Under the pieces are notes generated by a model. It worked only from the letters and a program-made list of their open reading frames with translations, made no database searches and was not told the origin of the DNA. A DNA stretch of 64,000 nt from Lethocerus indicus (Eukaryota > Arthropoda > Insecta > Hemiptera > Belostomatidae), in the NCBI GenBank assembly GCA_019843655.1, contig JACDQD010000011.1, forward strand, positions 11,078,604 to 11,142,603, given 5' to 3'. A program made the translations under genes and the position numbers. Of this stretch, positions 1 through 12,280 are shown one piece after another (positions within the stretch are counted from its first letter, which is position 1; each line of letters begins with the position of its first letter).

Positions 1-950
1 TATCGATACCTTTCGCCAACCAATTTATATAACCTTTTTTATTCGGTTTGGCCACTTTAACCCTTGTTGATGCCCTGACCGATTACCGGCTGTGCCATGA
101 CAACCCCCCAGTCATCTGTTATACACCAGTTACGGGAATAAAAAAATCTGTGCGCTCCTGTCTTTCATCGAATGAGGTACAAGATTAGTTTCCCCTAATT
201 AAGTATGATTAATTAAGTTCAAACTAATTAAACCTGTGAACACTGGAAGAGTTTGGTTCTACAAAACAAAGAAGCATGTATCCGTGGGGCTTGTCATATT
301 CATAGTTTAAACTTAAAGCGGTCGATAGAATAAATAGTATAATAGTCTTTCGATAATAGCAGACAAAAGAATATTTATAATCATTTAATAATTATTTCTT
401 GATATTCTATAATATTCGTCAATGTAAATAAAAATAACCACCAATAAATTCTTGACATTATTCTTTATGTTGCCTTAATTTATTGTTTGTTTTATTTAGG
501 GATGAAAAGCAAAGAACTATAAACGTAATGCCCCAATTTCGTCACACCGTCTGTTCAGTTGTAAAAAGGGTTTCGACATTTTTAAATCTCGGAAATTTCA
601 TAACTCAAAAATGGAATAATAAAAGAGATTTTTACTGTGCGCTGTTATCGGATTGGATTACGCATTTCGTATATTTGTGCGCCTTGTCCTAAATTATTTT
701 TGGCCTTTTTGGACTCACAAGCGTAATTTGTACTGACAAAACCCGACGTCACGCTGGGTAATAACATTCTTCGAGTCGTCCGTTTGTCCCGGTTCGAAAA
801 ATTACGAAATGAATTCCTCCCTCCACGAAATTTCGACGGAATCGGAATTCGACTCCTGTTACAAATTTTCCTCAATTTCCACGGCGGGGGGAAAATAAAG
901 AGGGGAAAACTGAAAACGAGAGCCGAGCTTTTATGAAGCAAGAATGTAAA
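1..950. other. AT-rich non-coding stretch
   Basis: The first part is AT-rich with no recognisable gene; short open frames on both strands match nothing I know. From about 700 onward the composition becomes mixed. The window opens with an 8-bp DREF-like palindrome (TATCGATA, 1-8), but one such 8-mer per 64 kb is expected by chance. I see no repeat copy or RNA gene here. Confidence 0.6.
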
Positions 951-2140
951 TAATGGTCGATCGTTAAAGTGGGCACCTGCCGGCTCGGTTGTTCTTGCCT
1001 TTTACGTCGCTAATAGCGGCCGTGTCGCCCAGGCGGACGCTTCAATCTTCTTCTTTTTCCACTTTTCAACCTTTATTATTTCACCCGACGAATCGTATCG
1101 CTTATTGGCGTGTAACCAAATAATAAATCTTGCCCGCCGGTTGAACTTTTCTTTTCCCAACGGCCGTCTCGGTCTTGTCCGATTTTAATCGGCCGCTAAT
1201 GAGATATTGCCGGGGCAGAATCTCGGCCGACGATGTTAGAATGGCCGATTTGCTGATTTCCCTGTAATGCTGTTTCTACCCGGGCCTCTATAAAAACTGA
1301 CGAGGCTGCCTACTTTTGCATTCCGAAACGATGCCCTTCGTTAGCCTCAAAGAAAAATATTCTGGTTCTAGATTTTTGTCTAGAACGGAAACTTGCGTTC
1401 GTTAGTCCGCCCGGAGCTTCTATATACTATCATTGATTTATTTTATTTATTATCGTTGATCGTTGCTTAATTTAACAGTAAGAATCACAACAGTTGAAAT
1501 AGATATTGATTCTTCCTCCGGTCAGGATTAAAACCTTGTTAAAAACAAAATTATGTGTTTAACCCCTATTTTAATAAATACTGTCGAAATCATTCGGTGC
1601 TACCCACCGCCGGAGTCCGATTTTCCGAATTCCCTGCGAGCCAATGTTGGTCTCTACCGTACCCGTAGTCCGAACTGCAAATAGCGCTCATTTGTTATAG
1701 TATCGATGCCGGTACAGCTAATTACTACCGGATAGTCCCGTCATGATGCGGCTCTCTACCTGGAAGAGAAAGCAGCGACCTTCCCCCCGGGGCCGGCGGT
1801 ATTTCCGAAAGCGCTCCAAATGTTTTCCCGGCGCAATTAAGGCGGTACGCCATTAGCTCTAGGGGCCCACCGAGCCAATAATGGCCGCAGGCTAATAAGG
1901 ACTTCAAACCGCTCTATTATTTGGTACTTGTTCAACCCCGGAGCCTCTGTTCCTGGAAACCGGGGAGAATCGTAAACGTTTTCCGAACTCGCGATTTTCC
2001 GACTCGGGTGAAAGGGAAGGGATTACCGGGCCCGGCTATTACGACCGATGGTAGTTATTCGACCTTATATAATTCCTGCTTTTTGTGGACCGTACTCGAT
2101 AATAATGTTTATAGGGGTTGGGTTTCGGAAAATTTATAGG
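951..2140. other. CpG-rich non-coding block pair
   Basis: Composition switches to CpG-rich sequence interspersed with short AT cores such as TTTAAT and AATAAT. Frames at 1725-1907 (-) and 1921-2139 (+) are open only because stop codons are rare in this composition, and their translations show no domain. The pattern resembles conserved regulatory DNA, but without an alignment this is inference. Confidence 0.45.
1365..1386. repeat. 8-bp perfect inverted repeat
   Basis: GTTCTAGA is followed after a 6-nt T-rich spacer by its exact reverse complement TCTAGAAC. It could form a small hairpin or be a dimeric factor site. The half-sites resemble heat-shock-type TTC/GAA units, but the spacing is not the canonical two bases. 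No gene is adjacent. Confidence 0.5.
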
Positions 2141-2187
2141 TCTGTATCTGACAGTTGTGAATTTTTCTAGGGCTGGTAGGAACATTC

Positions 2188-2477
2188 TACTAATTTGAAA
2201 CAAACTATATTCCTTATTTCAGTTGGAAGTCCGCATAGGTGCGGAACTATTTATTCTATCGTTTCGACCTAAAAGACAAGGAATTAAAATTTTTCCTCGA
2301 AACGAAAGTGTATATATCGCTCGTGTAAATATTTCTCTAAATGTCATTGCCATGAATACAACACGTAGACATTTGAATATCATTCCTCGTACTAACCAAG
2401 TAGGTGAATTTCATATGACAATTCTATTACCTATATTCTATCTTCATAATTGTTGTGTATTAGAATGTGGGTTATAG
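2188..2477 (+). other. acceptor-like signal with possible terminal exon
   Basis: A branch-point-like TACTAAT (2188-2194) precedes a pyrimidine-leaning tract ending in TTTCAG (AG at 2221-2222). From 2223 a frame stays open for 84 codons to a TAG at 2475-2477, and an AATAAA hexamer lies at 2554-2559. This is the layout of a 3' terminal exon. The translation shows no domain I recognise, and all these signals are short and common in AT-rich DNA, so it may be chance. Confidence 0.14.
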
Positions 2478-2570
2478 GATGGAAGTTTTTTCATCGAGCA
2501 ACCTATGTCGCTACAAAGATTTCTTCTTAACCTCAACTTAAACACTTGTTTTAAATAAACTGTTGGCCAG

Positions 2571-3030
2571 GAGGCACGCGCAGCTCCCTTTTCCACATTC
2601 TTTCGGTACGCCATATGCTAAGGGTTATTCTTTCGAACCACCTCCGTACAAAAAAACATAATGGACCACCCCGGATCATATTTCCACCTAATAACGTCGG
2701 ATCATTTCGCCGTAGAGCATAATGGCTAGTTGCGCATTGTACCAGTTCTCGGTCGGGTCGGCTTCCGCCCCGTTGAACTTCAAAGATGAGCCAATTTCAG
2801 GCTCAAGACGGTCGTTAATGCGGTTTTTACCCGCGGACCCGTTTTTAAACCCCCGGGTAGGGTTTTAAGGACATGTGGTCAGTGGGGGCTGCGGCGTTAA
2901 ATCGCGGCCCCCTTTGTGGCCATATGGGGCCCGTGGCCCAACTCGCCCACTGTGACTTATGCCCGAAGCCCTGCTGCGGTCGCTTTACTGCGGGCACGCG
3001 TTTTAAAACGTCGTCTTGTCGTACCGAAAA
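2571..3030. other. CpG-rich non-coding block
   Basis: A GC-rich interval with several runs of C or G and multiple GGCC/GGGCCC palindromes. Overlapping open frames on both strands (2845-3072 - and 2873-3103 +) are mirror shadows of low stop density. No domain, repeat copy or RNA is visible. Confidence 0.45.
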
Positions 3031-3454
3031 ACTAAGAGGTTCACCAGGAAACTTGGATATTAAAACGCCCAATTTATGTCGCCTAAAACTAGAACAAAAG
3101 TAAAATTATATCTAGAAAGTCTAATAGGGAGATGTTTATCTGATAATAGTTACAAACAATGTACAACCTCATATTTTAAAAATAGATAATTTCGTCCTTG
3201 TACCACTATGATTCCCTCCACTGAAAAGGATATAAATCCACTGGGACATGTTCTAAAGTTACCAATTATAATAATATTGTATACATTTTGATCAAGACTA
3301 TTGAAATCGTAATTTAGGAGAATTCTATCGTCGAGGTGAATATTTCCTTAAGTCTACTATTAACTTATTCAGCCCATTACCGCATGTTCACATAAAATAA
3401 ATAGCTAGATGCTATATGCTAAAGGTGACTTTAAAGTTACCTATCCTTCTATAG
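3031..3454. other. AT-rich spacer
   Basis: AT-rich sequence, many stops in all frames, no recognised element. It would be the upstream intron if the candidate exon that follows is real. Confidence 0.5.
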
Positions 3455-3717
3455 TATATCACGATTGGAGGTGAAGTTGCAGACAGGTGAGAATATCATA
3501 GCGAAGGAAGGCGTTGTTCCGAAATTTTTTTCCAAAGAACGGTTCGGGAGATATGTGTTTGACACTCGTGTTGCTTCGGGAGAGAGCGTTTTTGCAACTC
3601 TCCGCGTCTATGGAAATCGAAAACATTTTTTTTCTTCGCTTCAAGTTCAAGGTCGTCGCGATTTGGAATTCAGCGGGTGTTGTTTACCGCCGGATATTTT
3701 TACGCATCGAGAAAAGG
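3455..3717 (+). CDS. possible internal coding exon, unknown protein
   Basis: This block of balanced composition sits between AT-rich flanks. On the left a pyrimidine-leaning tract ends in CTATAG (AG 3453-3454); on the right GAAAAG is followed by GTGAGC, a good donor match. One plus frame is open through the whole block; read from 3456 it begins I-S-R-L-E-V-K and ends H-R-E-K at the donor, with a mixed composition rich in charged and aromatic residues. I recognise no domain. A second plus frame and one minus frame are also largely open here, which weakens the case. It could equally be a non-coding block with chance splice-like ends. RNA-seq junctions at 3455 and 3717 would settle it. Confidence 0.2.
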
Positions 3718-4340
3718 TGAGCTTCTGTTATGAGCTCCTGTCCGAGAGGATGCGAATTAATCAATCTACAAATGAAATATGAATTGGAAAGTTTGTTTCC
3801 TCTGTATGACTATCAATTACAAGATTATTAAAACGGATTTAAGATGCTATATACGTCATGCATTGTCCGGGATAAACTTTTTAAACAAGTATTAACCCCT
3901 ACTTCACATTTGACTACCTTTTACTCTCTGTTTTCCTGGTTACATTCAAAGTTCTGTATTCCTCGATGTTTTTCAATATTCATTTTACTAATACAATTTA
4001 TTACTATTGTGTTGTTGCGCGTAATGATTTAGTCTGTTAATTTAATCATCGGTTTTCCCGTTTGTGTTCTCGAATGAACGTTGGGTGTTCAAAATATTAC
4101 TGCTAATTATACCGAATACTGAAATATGTCACCGCGATCTTATATATTGTTTCAAAATGAGGATCCGCGTAAGACGGGCAGTCGACAGAGTCGAACCAAC
4201 ACGAGGGGGGTCGCAACAATTAGCCGGAATGCAAGATGTAATACACAGTCGGTTTTATTAATACGGTATATAACGATATCTTTTAAGGATCGTGTTATTG
4301 GGGCTGGGAGTGTTCTATATCGTAACAGTTTTGTACGGTA
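3718..4340. other. AT-rich non-coding stretch
   Basis: AT-rich with scattered CpG near 4130-4240. Overlapping short frames (3844-4341) carry no recognisable motif. Nothing else seen. Confidence 0.5.
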
Positions 4341-5460
4341 GGCGGCCCAATTTAGATTAAAGCTGGCAGCCTCCCCCGCTCGCGCTCGCTATCTTAACTT
4401 CTTCTGGGCTGTTAAGTGCTCGGCCGGTTTCAATGGGGGCCTTGCCGGTCATTAAGCGCGCGCTGGCCGTTTTCCCCGCATTGTGGCCGTCCACCGGAGC
4501 ATATTGAAGGAAGAAGGAGCCCTCCTCGCGCCCACCATTATATATATCTGGCGGCCGGCCGCTTATAAAAGGGCCGGATGTAAACGCCGCCCGGCTCACG
4601 ATCGGTCCCCGGCCCCTTGCAGGGCCATTACCTCTCATGGGCATTAACTTGGACGCGGTTTCCTCTTCATTGTGGCCTTTTCATTTTGTTCTCGGTCACT
4701 GTTTTCTTCCGGCTCGGACCCACTTCCTCAGTTTAAGGCCTATTGGTTGCGTGACTCCTCTATGCGTTTCTTTGATGTTTTTTGACACCTTTATGTCATA
4801 CTTTAACCATGCGCGACTGCAGGAATACTCATAGAATAAAATATGTTTTATCGAATTAATAAAGCTATACGGATGAGCGACATTTAAAAAGGCGGCCAAT
4901 AAAGCCCCTGCTGAGTGTGTGAAAACTCCTGCCTGGTTTCGATAAAAGGTATGCACGGTTTCGTACAAATTTCCCGCAACACCAGGTGTCCTCTAGACCC
5001 AATCCCATCTTTCTGATGAAAATCCCCCCTAGCTCTTCACCCCCCCCCTCTGAAAACCGTCCGGATTCTTTTTCTTCTGGGCCTCCATCCAATTTCCTCG
5101 TAACACACTTGATAAAATCTGGCTTCACGCCTTCGGCGCGGCTCAGCCCCCCGGGAGCGGTGGAGGCCGGCCGCCCCCTCCCGCTCCGGGGCGCCAATAA
5201 ACGGAGCGTCCCTATAAGGTTGTCTTAGGTTAACTGAAAAATTTTTTTGAGCCCGTGGGGAGGGAGTGACGGAGCGAGGGTTGTATTGAGATTGTGCGGT
5301 GGAGCGTGGAGGGTCAGGGCCCCGGGGCCACTGGCGCGCAGCCTTCTTCGTCCGAGTCGAATCGTCCTTACCTTTTATAATAAAAGCCGGGTCCCCGGCT
5401 ATGCTTTTTGTGTGCGAATCCCATTCGTTTTAAATTAACCGAAATCGCCGCCGCAGATGC
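4341..5460. other. CpG-rich non-coding blocks
   Basis: Two adjoining CpG-rich blocks (about 4340-4650 and 4980-5450) are separated by a more AT-rich piece. AT cores such as CATTA, TTATAAAA and CAATAAA are embedded in GC-rich context. A short poly-C run lies near 5040-5048. Frames such as 4865-5197 (-) are low-complexity (G/R/P/S-rich) shadows. Possible regulatory DNA, not provable here. Confidence 0.45.
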
Positions 5461-6302
5461 GTGTCCCCCTTGTGAATGCCTACGATTCCTTCTAACGTAG
5501 CCACAAAATTTTATTTGTTACGGATATATTATCGTAAACATTTCTGATGTTATTATCGATGAGAAATAATCTTTATTTATATCTAAGTTTCAATGAATTT
5601 TTGAGGATGATTTCTCTGACTTTGTCTATACATTAGTACTTCCGTAACTCTTCAGAAAACAAAAGATGCAACGAAACTTTTGACGATAAAAATATTACGA
5701 TTTTTTATCTATTTCAATTTTGGAATTGATTTAAAATCCATTTCATTATATATGTCCGGATAGTCCGCTGCGAACACCGGTTGTGTAAAAATTAGGCTCA
5801 TAAGGTGGTGCCTTGTAAGGTTGGTGGGCTACCCTTCGCCCGCCTTTATGTTTCTGGGGTTTGAAATGGAATGATTTCCCGGGACATTCTTCACTACGGG
5901 GCGGGACTCTTTCCGTTACAGTTTTGCGCCCGGGTCCGAGCCCCATTGAAGGAGCTTCCTGAACGCGATTCGAGTTGACCCGCGTGTCAAATCGGGGTCT
6001 CCGTTGAGGGGCGCACCCGTCCCGCGCAACACCGGGCTTACCGGAGCTTAACTTTCTTCCCTGCCGTTTCCTTCTGCCATTCGTTGTCCATTAGGGCCGG
6101 GCTCCGTTTGACGGCATCTGGGCGTCCGCCTCGTACGGCTCCGCTGACCGCGGATTTCACGCCCCCGGTTCCTGTACACACGCCCGCCCGTTACCTGTCG
6201 CTGTTGTTATGGGCCGCGAAATCGGGAGCGGTCCCGAAATTCGAAAAAGAATCGTCTTTAAATGTGTGTTGAATGCTGTTTGCTCTTTTTTATCCCCTGC
6301 AG
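5461..6302. other. AT-rich gap then CpG-rich block
   Basis: 5461-5750 is AT-rich without features. 5751-6260 is CpG-rich. At its end a strong acceptor-like pyrimidine run finishes in CCCCTGCAG (AG 6301-6302), followed by a plus frame open to about 6467. That frame has no recognisable domain, so I record only the signal. Confidence 0.35.
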
Positions 6303-7370
6303 CTGGCCTCGCCCATTCGTGGTCGCATCCGTTGTCGGTTCCGCGTCACCAAATGGTCGGAAATCTGTAGTAATAAATACCGCCGCAAAAATCCTAAAGC
6401 CAATTCGACTATTGAATATAGATATGCTTTTTTATCAATTTCTGGCCCATTTAAATCATGCGGATAATTTTTAGGAACACTATGAATAATATTTCAAATA
6501 TCCTGACCGTGAAGAGAGCAGTGACATTTTAAATGTGCACTCATTTTTTTGCTTTTGGTTTTCGTGTAAAACTTTCATACCACGAAAAGTAACAGTTTGC
6601 CTCGAAGTAATACTCCATTAAATACCGCTCGATCCTTCCCGACCGACTGTTATTTATAAACTACACTTCCCATTAAGAAATCTTAGCCGACATCTTAGTC
6701 TGGAGCGGTGAGAAAAAGAAATAAAATGCCGTCCCAACAAATTCATTAGCGGCCTCGCATTTAACGAGAGAATTAATTATCCCCGGGAGATTTTATTCCG
6801 ACAACTCTATAGTCTTCTTTATGTCCCGACGGGCAATCGGGCAGATTCCGGGGTTTCTCGAATTGGTCAGCGGAACGTAGCCGCCTTTATTTCAGAATTT
6901 CGTCGTATTGGAATACATTTTTCGGCGCTCGTCTCGCGGCGGAATTCCTATCGAATAGCGCGGTGACCGGGGGGTAAGGGGTATCGGGTGGAAATCGCAC
7001 CGTCGGGCCATTGAATTAATACGAAAATTAGGGCCCGGGAACCGCGGGTCGGCCTCTCCGATCGGGGTCGAGGAATCTGGCGGCGTTCTGCGGGCGGGCG
7101 GCGAATCGCGAAGAGCGGAATAATTTAATACAAATCTCTCGTTAGCCGGGCTTCAAATATTCGTGTAGACCCGAGGTGAACAGCAATCATAACCGGCCGA
7201 GTCCGAGACCGCCGCCACCCGGAGGAACTCGAGGGAGAGAGAGAGAGAGAAAAAACCTATCACACTATTTATTCCCACAGCGCTGAGCAGGGCATTGTGT
7301 TGAAATTGCGCGGAACGGAATAACTTGGACGTTTGATCAAATAAAGAGATGAAGTGCCGCAGCGCCAAAT
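6303..7370. other. mixed non-coding stretch
   Basis: AT-rich to about 6700, then CpG-rich to 7370 with many GGCC/CCGG palindromes and TTAAT/AATTA cores. The only discrete element is the GA run at 7231-7250. No gene recognised. Confidence 0.45.
7231..7250. repeat. (GA)n microsatellite
   Basis: A short purine run of GA units with one GGG interruption, inside a CpG-rich block. In insects GA runs can bind GAGA-factor or CLAMP; whether that applies here is unknown. Confidence 0.8.
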
Positions 7371-8781
7371 AACGAGAAATAATTTGTTTCTTAATTAACT
7401 CGACTAGACGCTCTAACCTTCCGTGAAGACTTAAACTGAAGTCGTTGCTCTTAGCTACTTCATTTTCGACTGTTTATTTTACTCTAAAACGTACTTTAAG
7501 CAGTTCGTACAAACTAACAGTTATTGTTTGTGTACGTAATATTCTAAAACGAAGGACATGTAATAAAGTGAATTAATAGAGTAAAAACATAATATGTTAA
7601 GGAACATTGTGTATATATTATCGTGCGGACTTACAATATACACTAGTCGTAGTTGTTTTCAAACAATCGTGGGTGCGGTTACAACGTGTACGGTTTTTAT
7701 GGGTTTCCCTATTGTGGAAATCCAATTTATCCGGTGTTACGATAAATAGTACTGTCTTTGATATCACTCTCATTTTGAAAATATATCACAGCTCTTAGGA
7801 TTCACTACTTTCCCTTTTCAATAAATATGAATGCAGCAACATTATTAATGGATTATCCTACTAGCCGAATCCGGCCTGGGATGAAAACGGGGGAGATGAT
7901 GCAGAGTGTGGACGGACGATTATAACATTCAATAAACCCACCGAATTCTGCGATTTTTCCTTCCAATACTTGTCTAAAGGGAACATTAAACTAGCGGTGT
8001 TTGAGTGTCCTGAACGGATACCGACATGGGAAAATCTGCCGTGGAAAGCTTTTTTGGGGGTCCTCCGAACTTGGCGTAGCAGGTAAACTCTCCACCGTTC
8101 CTTTCGCTAAATGATCCCCCTCGGCCGCGTAATAACAATGAATTAGTGCTCCGACAATTACTCCCATGGTGCCCTTTAAAGGTCCGGGAGTTTCTTTGCG
8201 GTAATTAAGGGTTACCAATATATATAATTGGATTCCGTAAAAACGGCCGTGCTCTACTCGTAAAGCGGCGTCTCTCCGCCGGTTATATTCGGCTGTTTGC
8301 TCTCTCCCGTCGCCCCTGTTATTATTGAGAACAATAATTGCTCCGCATTAACTCCGCAGTGGTAGAAATTGTACCTTGTCTATTTCTAATTGCGGTTCCT
8401 TGAAGCAGCCGGCTGCGATATATAATCCGTTCTTGTCGTTTTAATTTTACGTTAATAACGATAGTATTTTTTAAACATACCTCCGTATATATATATTTTT
8501 CCTCTGCGATTTATAAAAATTGATTGCCCCTCTTTTCTATGATTCCAGTCCGGTTTGTAGCCTTGCCTGTTCTCCATTATAGTCTCAATTCATATAATTT
8601 CCCAATCTAATAAATCTAGATTGATGGACGTGTACGGTTTGAAACTTCTAAATGCTATTAACTAACATCGGAGTTAATGCTTATTTTTTTAGAACCGTTT
8701 AGATGTTACATAACATTTTTGCTAAATTATTTAATGAGCATACTCATTCTTATTACCGAAATAATTCTACCTCATTAAGTC
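7371..8781. other. mostly AT-rich non-coding stretch
   Basis: AT-rich overall, with a moderately CpG-rich part at about 7860-8440. No open frame of note apart from short shadows. It leads into the splice-like signal at 8800. Confidence 0.5.
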
Positions 8782-8847
8782 AATTTTTTTTTTGTTACAG
8801 GTGAGTGGAGTACTTTCTCATATTTGTTCCTATCGCTTTACGTGAGT
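8782..8847 (+). promoter_or_regulatory. candidate recursive (ratchet) splice site
   Basis: A run of ten T residues followed by GTTACAG (AG 8799-8800) is fused directly to GTGAGT (8801-8806), so an excellent 3' splice site abuts an excellent 5' splice site. This is the published architecture of recursive splice sites in long animal introns. A second donor, AC before GTGAGT, lies at 8842-8847, so 8801-8841 would be a 41-nt RS-exon. That an intron spans this position is inferred; no flanking exon is recognised in the window. Chance juxtaposition cannot be excluded, but a very similar site exists at 42183. Confidence 0.35.
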
Positions 8848-9920
8848 ACAATATCTCTATAAACATCCAAATTCATTAATATTGTAATAGATACATTTAT
8901 TTATTTAATATTTATGAGCCCCTCTCAAATTTGATCACTGCGCTCTTTTAACGTTCCAAACAGCGTTTGGACGAACTATACTCTCTATATTAATAAAAAC
9001 TAATTTTACATACATTAAATACATTTTTATAAAGGGTAACATTTTTAAAGTATCTATGGGACGCCGGACACAGAAAATGTCAAGTATAGGGCATTAGATG
9101 AGCTTCTTAAGGTTCATTGGCCCTTAATGTACCCTGTTTCATGAATATTTTTTCAGCGCCTCATATAAAATGGAAATTCTCCCTTTATTACAAGGGTTAA
9201 AATTGGTACGCAGCTCATCGTCATATTGATATTATTATACTCTAGCCCTAATAACGATATTTCAACTAACCGGCATCATTATATTCAATTGGGGTATCAT
9301 TGTTCTGAATAGAAGTAGGCTGACGAAAAGAATAAGGCGGTTTAAATATATTGTTCCTTTTTTAATTTATTCATCTTTCCTAAGCCACTCATAGATACAT
9401 GAAACGTCCATATGGGTTAACAGAAACAGTTTACACTTTTGGTAAAATATATAATGCAACCGGTGAAGGTTATACTGCGATTTCACTTGTTCCGAATTTT
9501 TCATAGCTACACTCGATGTACCTAACGTTTGGATCGCGAATTTTCTATTTCTTCTCGCTTTATTGGCTTGGAGTCGGATAAGTTTGGACAGTCATCCCTA
9601 GTTTGGATAGTATTTGATGCAATTTTTTATAACGCATGTTAGAAGGATGTCGGAAAAGGGTTAAGGTACCATAAGGACATGGGAAACTTTATGTAGTTAA
9701 ATCAAAAGTTGAGATAGATCTCAACGACCTCATCAAGAATTGGACAGGGATTAGGAGTTTCGGTCGAATGAGGTTGACGCTCGGCATGAATATTGATGTG
9801 CGTATATTTTCGGCCACATTAGAGAGAGACATAGATTATCGCGTATTATTCTTCCGTGACTAAATCATGTAAAACAATGCGACGCCGTTACTTTTTGAAT
9901 ATGAATAGGTTTTAAGAAAT
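8848..9920. other. AT-rich non-coding stretch
   Basis: AT-rich throughout, with dense stops in all six frames. No repeat copy, RNA gene or exon-like block seen. Confidence 0.6.
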
Positions 9921-11110
9921 CGAACTCGGGGCCGCCTTAGAAGGAGGCGCACGGTGGGCGGATGTGTCGCCGCCGAAGTGTGGGAGTGCCATCGGGCAAA
10001 AAAAACACTTAGCAGTTACTGTAACCGGCTCATTGTGCCTCGGGGGAAATTGGAGCTATCCTCCCGATGCTTTTCTCTCATAGATTGTCGGAAGAGCCGG
10101 GGCCCTCGGGGAAGATTTTGCTTGGGTCGCTCCCTCCTCCTCCTTCTCATCCTACAACTCCCAACCTTTTGTACTCCCCACAACCAGCCCGTACTACCTG
10201 AGGCCGGGTTCATCCCTCCTAATATAATTATAAGGCACCCCTCTTCGGCGCATCCTCGCCAAGGTAAAAAATGGTCCCGTCCAGGTCCTCGGCGCCTTCG
10301 ACTTCTTTCTTGCTCCACTTAGCCCCCGACCGCCTTGTTTCAACCCCTTGCTGAAGCGTAACTGCATTTCTGTCGGGAATCAAACCTATATAACTCCTTA
10401 AACTTATAAGTTATATTCAACTTCGTGAGGACGATTAATGGCAGCCCACGACGATCCTACGCGTACTCCAATCACGTTTCATCATAAAATACCTGTCAGA
10501 ATTACTTTTTTCACTCAAGGTATCAATTCAAATGTATAAAATATCAATTGTGAAACCGCCATTTTTACAAATTCACAACAAACTTGCGTTTCATAATATT
10601 TATCGTTTAACAACACACTATTACACTGCGTGAGCGCTTTATTCATGCACGGCTGTCGAGAAATTATAAAAAAATGAATTTTGGTAATAGCGGCTCATAC
10701 GATTTTCAGGTTCTTCCCAAGTCACTTTTGATTGTGGTTGCAATATGGAATTGTCGTAAATTTTTTTTATTGCTAAAATTCTTGGCTTATGCTATATATC
10801 CTTGATAGTTATTTGTTCTTACTGTAAGGCCTGCTACCGCCCAGCTTAATATCGCTGTCGAAAACGTTCACATATCCGGGCCCGGGAGCTGCCCCGGAGC
10901 GGCAACCGTTGACGGATACTGTCTTGATTTAATTGGGAGCTAGCTTATGCTTATCTGGAGAAAACGCAGCTGCGTGCCCGGGGAGAGGAAAATAGTTCGG
11001 TCGAAAATTGGATTTATTTTATTCCATAAAACTTTTGTGTTGGAATCGAAGAATTCCCCTCTCCGGCCTGGCAGTCAGGTGAGGCGTTATCTAATCGAAA
11101 CCCAATAACC
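9921..11110. other. two CpG-rich blocks with AT-rich gap
   Basis: CpG-rich blocks at about 9920-10370 and 10830-11110 flank an AT-rich gap. Mirror-image frames at 9954-10322 (+) and 10016-10318 (-) are low-complexity and show no domain. A weaker fused acceptor/donor (GTCAG then GTGAGG, AG at 11077-11078) is present but has a poor pyrimidine tract. Confidence 0.45.
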
Positions 11111-12271
11111 CTCATCCTCATTTCAATACTTCGGATTGTTCCTTTATCTCCCCCTTCGATTTATTTTCTGTTCCCCGAAAAGGAATGCCGGCTTTAATAA
11201 AGGTCCGGGCGTTTTTATTTTTTTGTCGCTCATCAATATACACGTTGAGGATTGTGAAAATTTTCAAGGTTTGTGTACGTATTTAGGATTCCTACCGGTT
11301 AGAATAAACACTATATTAATTTCTTCCGATTCAGCCCGTTTAAACAAATTAATTAGAGTAGGAAAATAAAATGTAGGCATATAAGAACTATCCCACTAGT
11401 ATATCTTGTTATGATCGTAACCAAATGTACGAGTAGTTCGCCTAGCTTGTAGTTGACTAGCTATGTCACGGCATAACTGTTCTTGTTGATTTTTTCTTGA
11501 TCTGAAGGTTGCGCAGAGAAAATTCCAAGTTCGTCACTGTAACGTGATGATACATGTATCTTAAATATATTTATCCGAATAAATTGCTGCGGATTATTAC
11601 GATGGGAAATATTAAATACAATATCCCAATTTTATATTATCACTTACTGTTAACAACCGCTATTCTTGTTAGTCTGTAATTTATTTCCCGGAGCTATGTT
11701 TAGTAAACATCGGAATAATTTCATGTACCCTTATCCTCGTATTTTCCGTAATTTTCTGTTCAAAGTTAAAAACCGTATTATAACGTTATTTAACCTGTAA
11801 ATTACCTAACTGCCCGTAATAAAGGAAGTATCGGACTCCCCCTTAATAGTGAGGTCGTTATAATTTCGTTTTTCATCACTCCAGCCTTATAATTTACAAT
11901 CCCGTTCGTCTCATAAATATTCTAACCGTAATGAAATTAGATTGTCAACAATCGGATATTAATGCAGATGTCGTCTTGAACTTAAACAAAAATCTGTTAA
12001 TTAATTTGGAATTATCTCGAGATAGCATCTGTCCCCCGTTCTGCTATCTAGCCCGTCCTGTCATCAATGTGTTAATAGCAGAAAATTAACTGACCCCTTA
12101 AAGACTTTAAAATCGATTTATGTTATCTAAACTCTACAACCGTTGATTTTGCTGATAATATGAACCATAAATATAAATGGAGGAAATGGATCGAGGATAT
12201 AAACACAAATGGTTCGTTGTCTATCGCGGCCTAGGAAAGGAGAGTTAAAATACGAGTAAAACTTTAACTAC
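11111..12271. other. AT-rich non-coding stretch
   Basis: AT-rich, with a short frame at 11136-11369 lacking any motif. Nothing else recognised before the foldback repeat that follows. Confidence 0.55.
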
Positions 12272-12280
12272 ATTATTTCC

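Noticed and set aside
1..8. DREF-like TATCGATA (also at 44438-44445)
   Set aside because: Two occurrences of an 8-bp palindrome in 64 kb are about what chance predicts.
4140..4210. Possible tRNA-like stretch with GTCGAACC
   Set aside because: No complete B box, no pairable acceptor stem or cloverleaf could be drawn. No tRNA was found anywhere.
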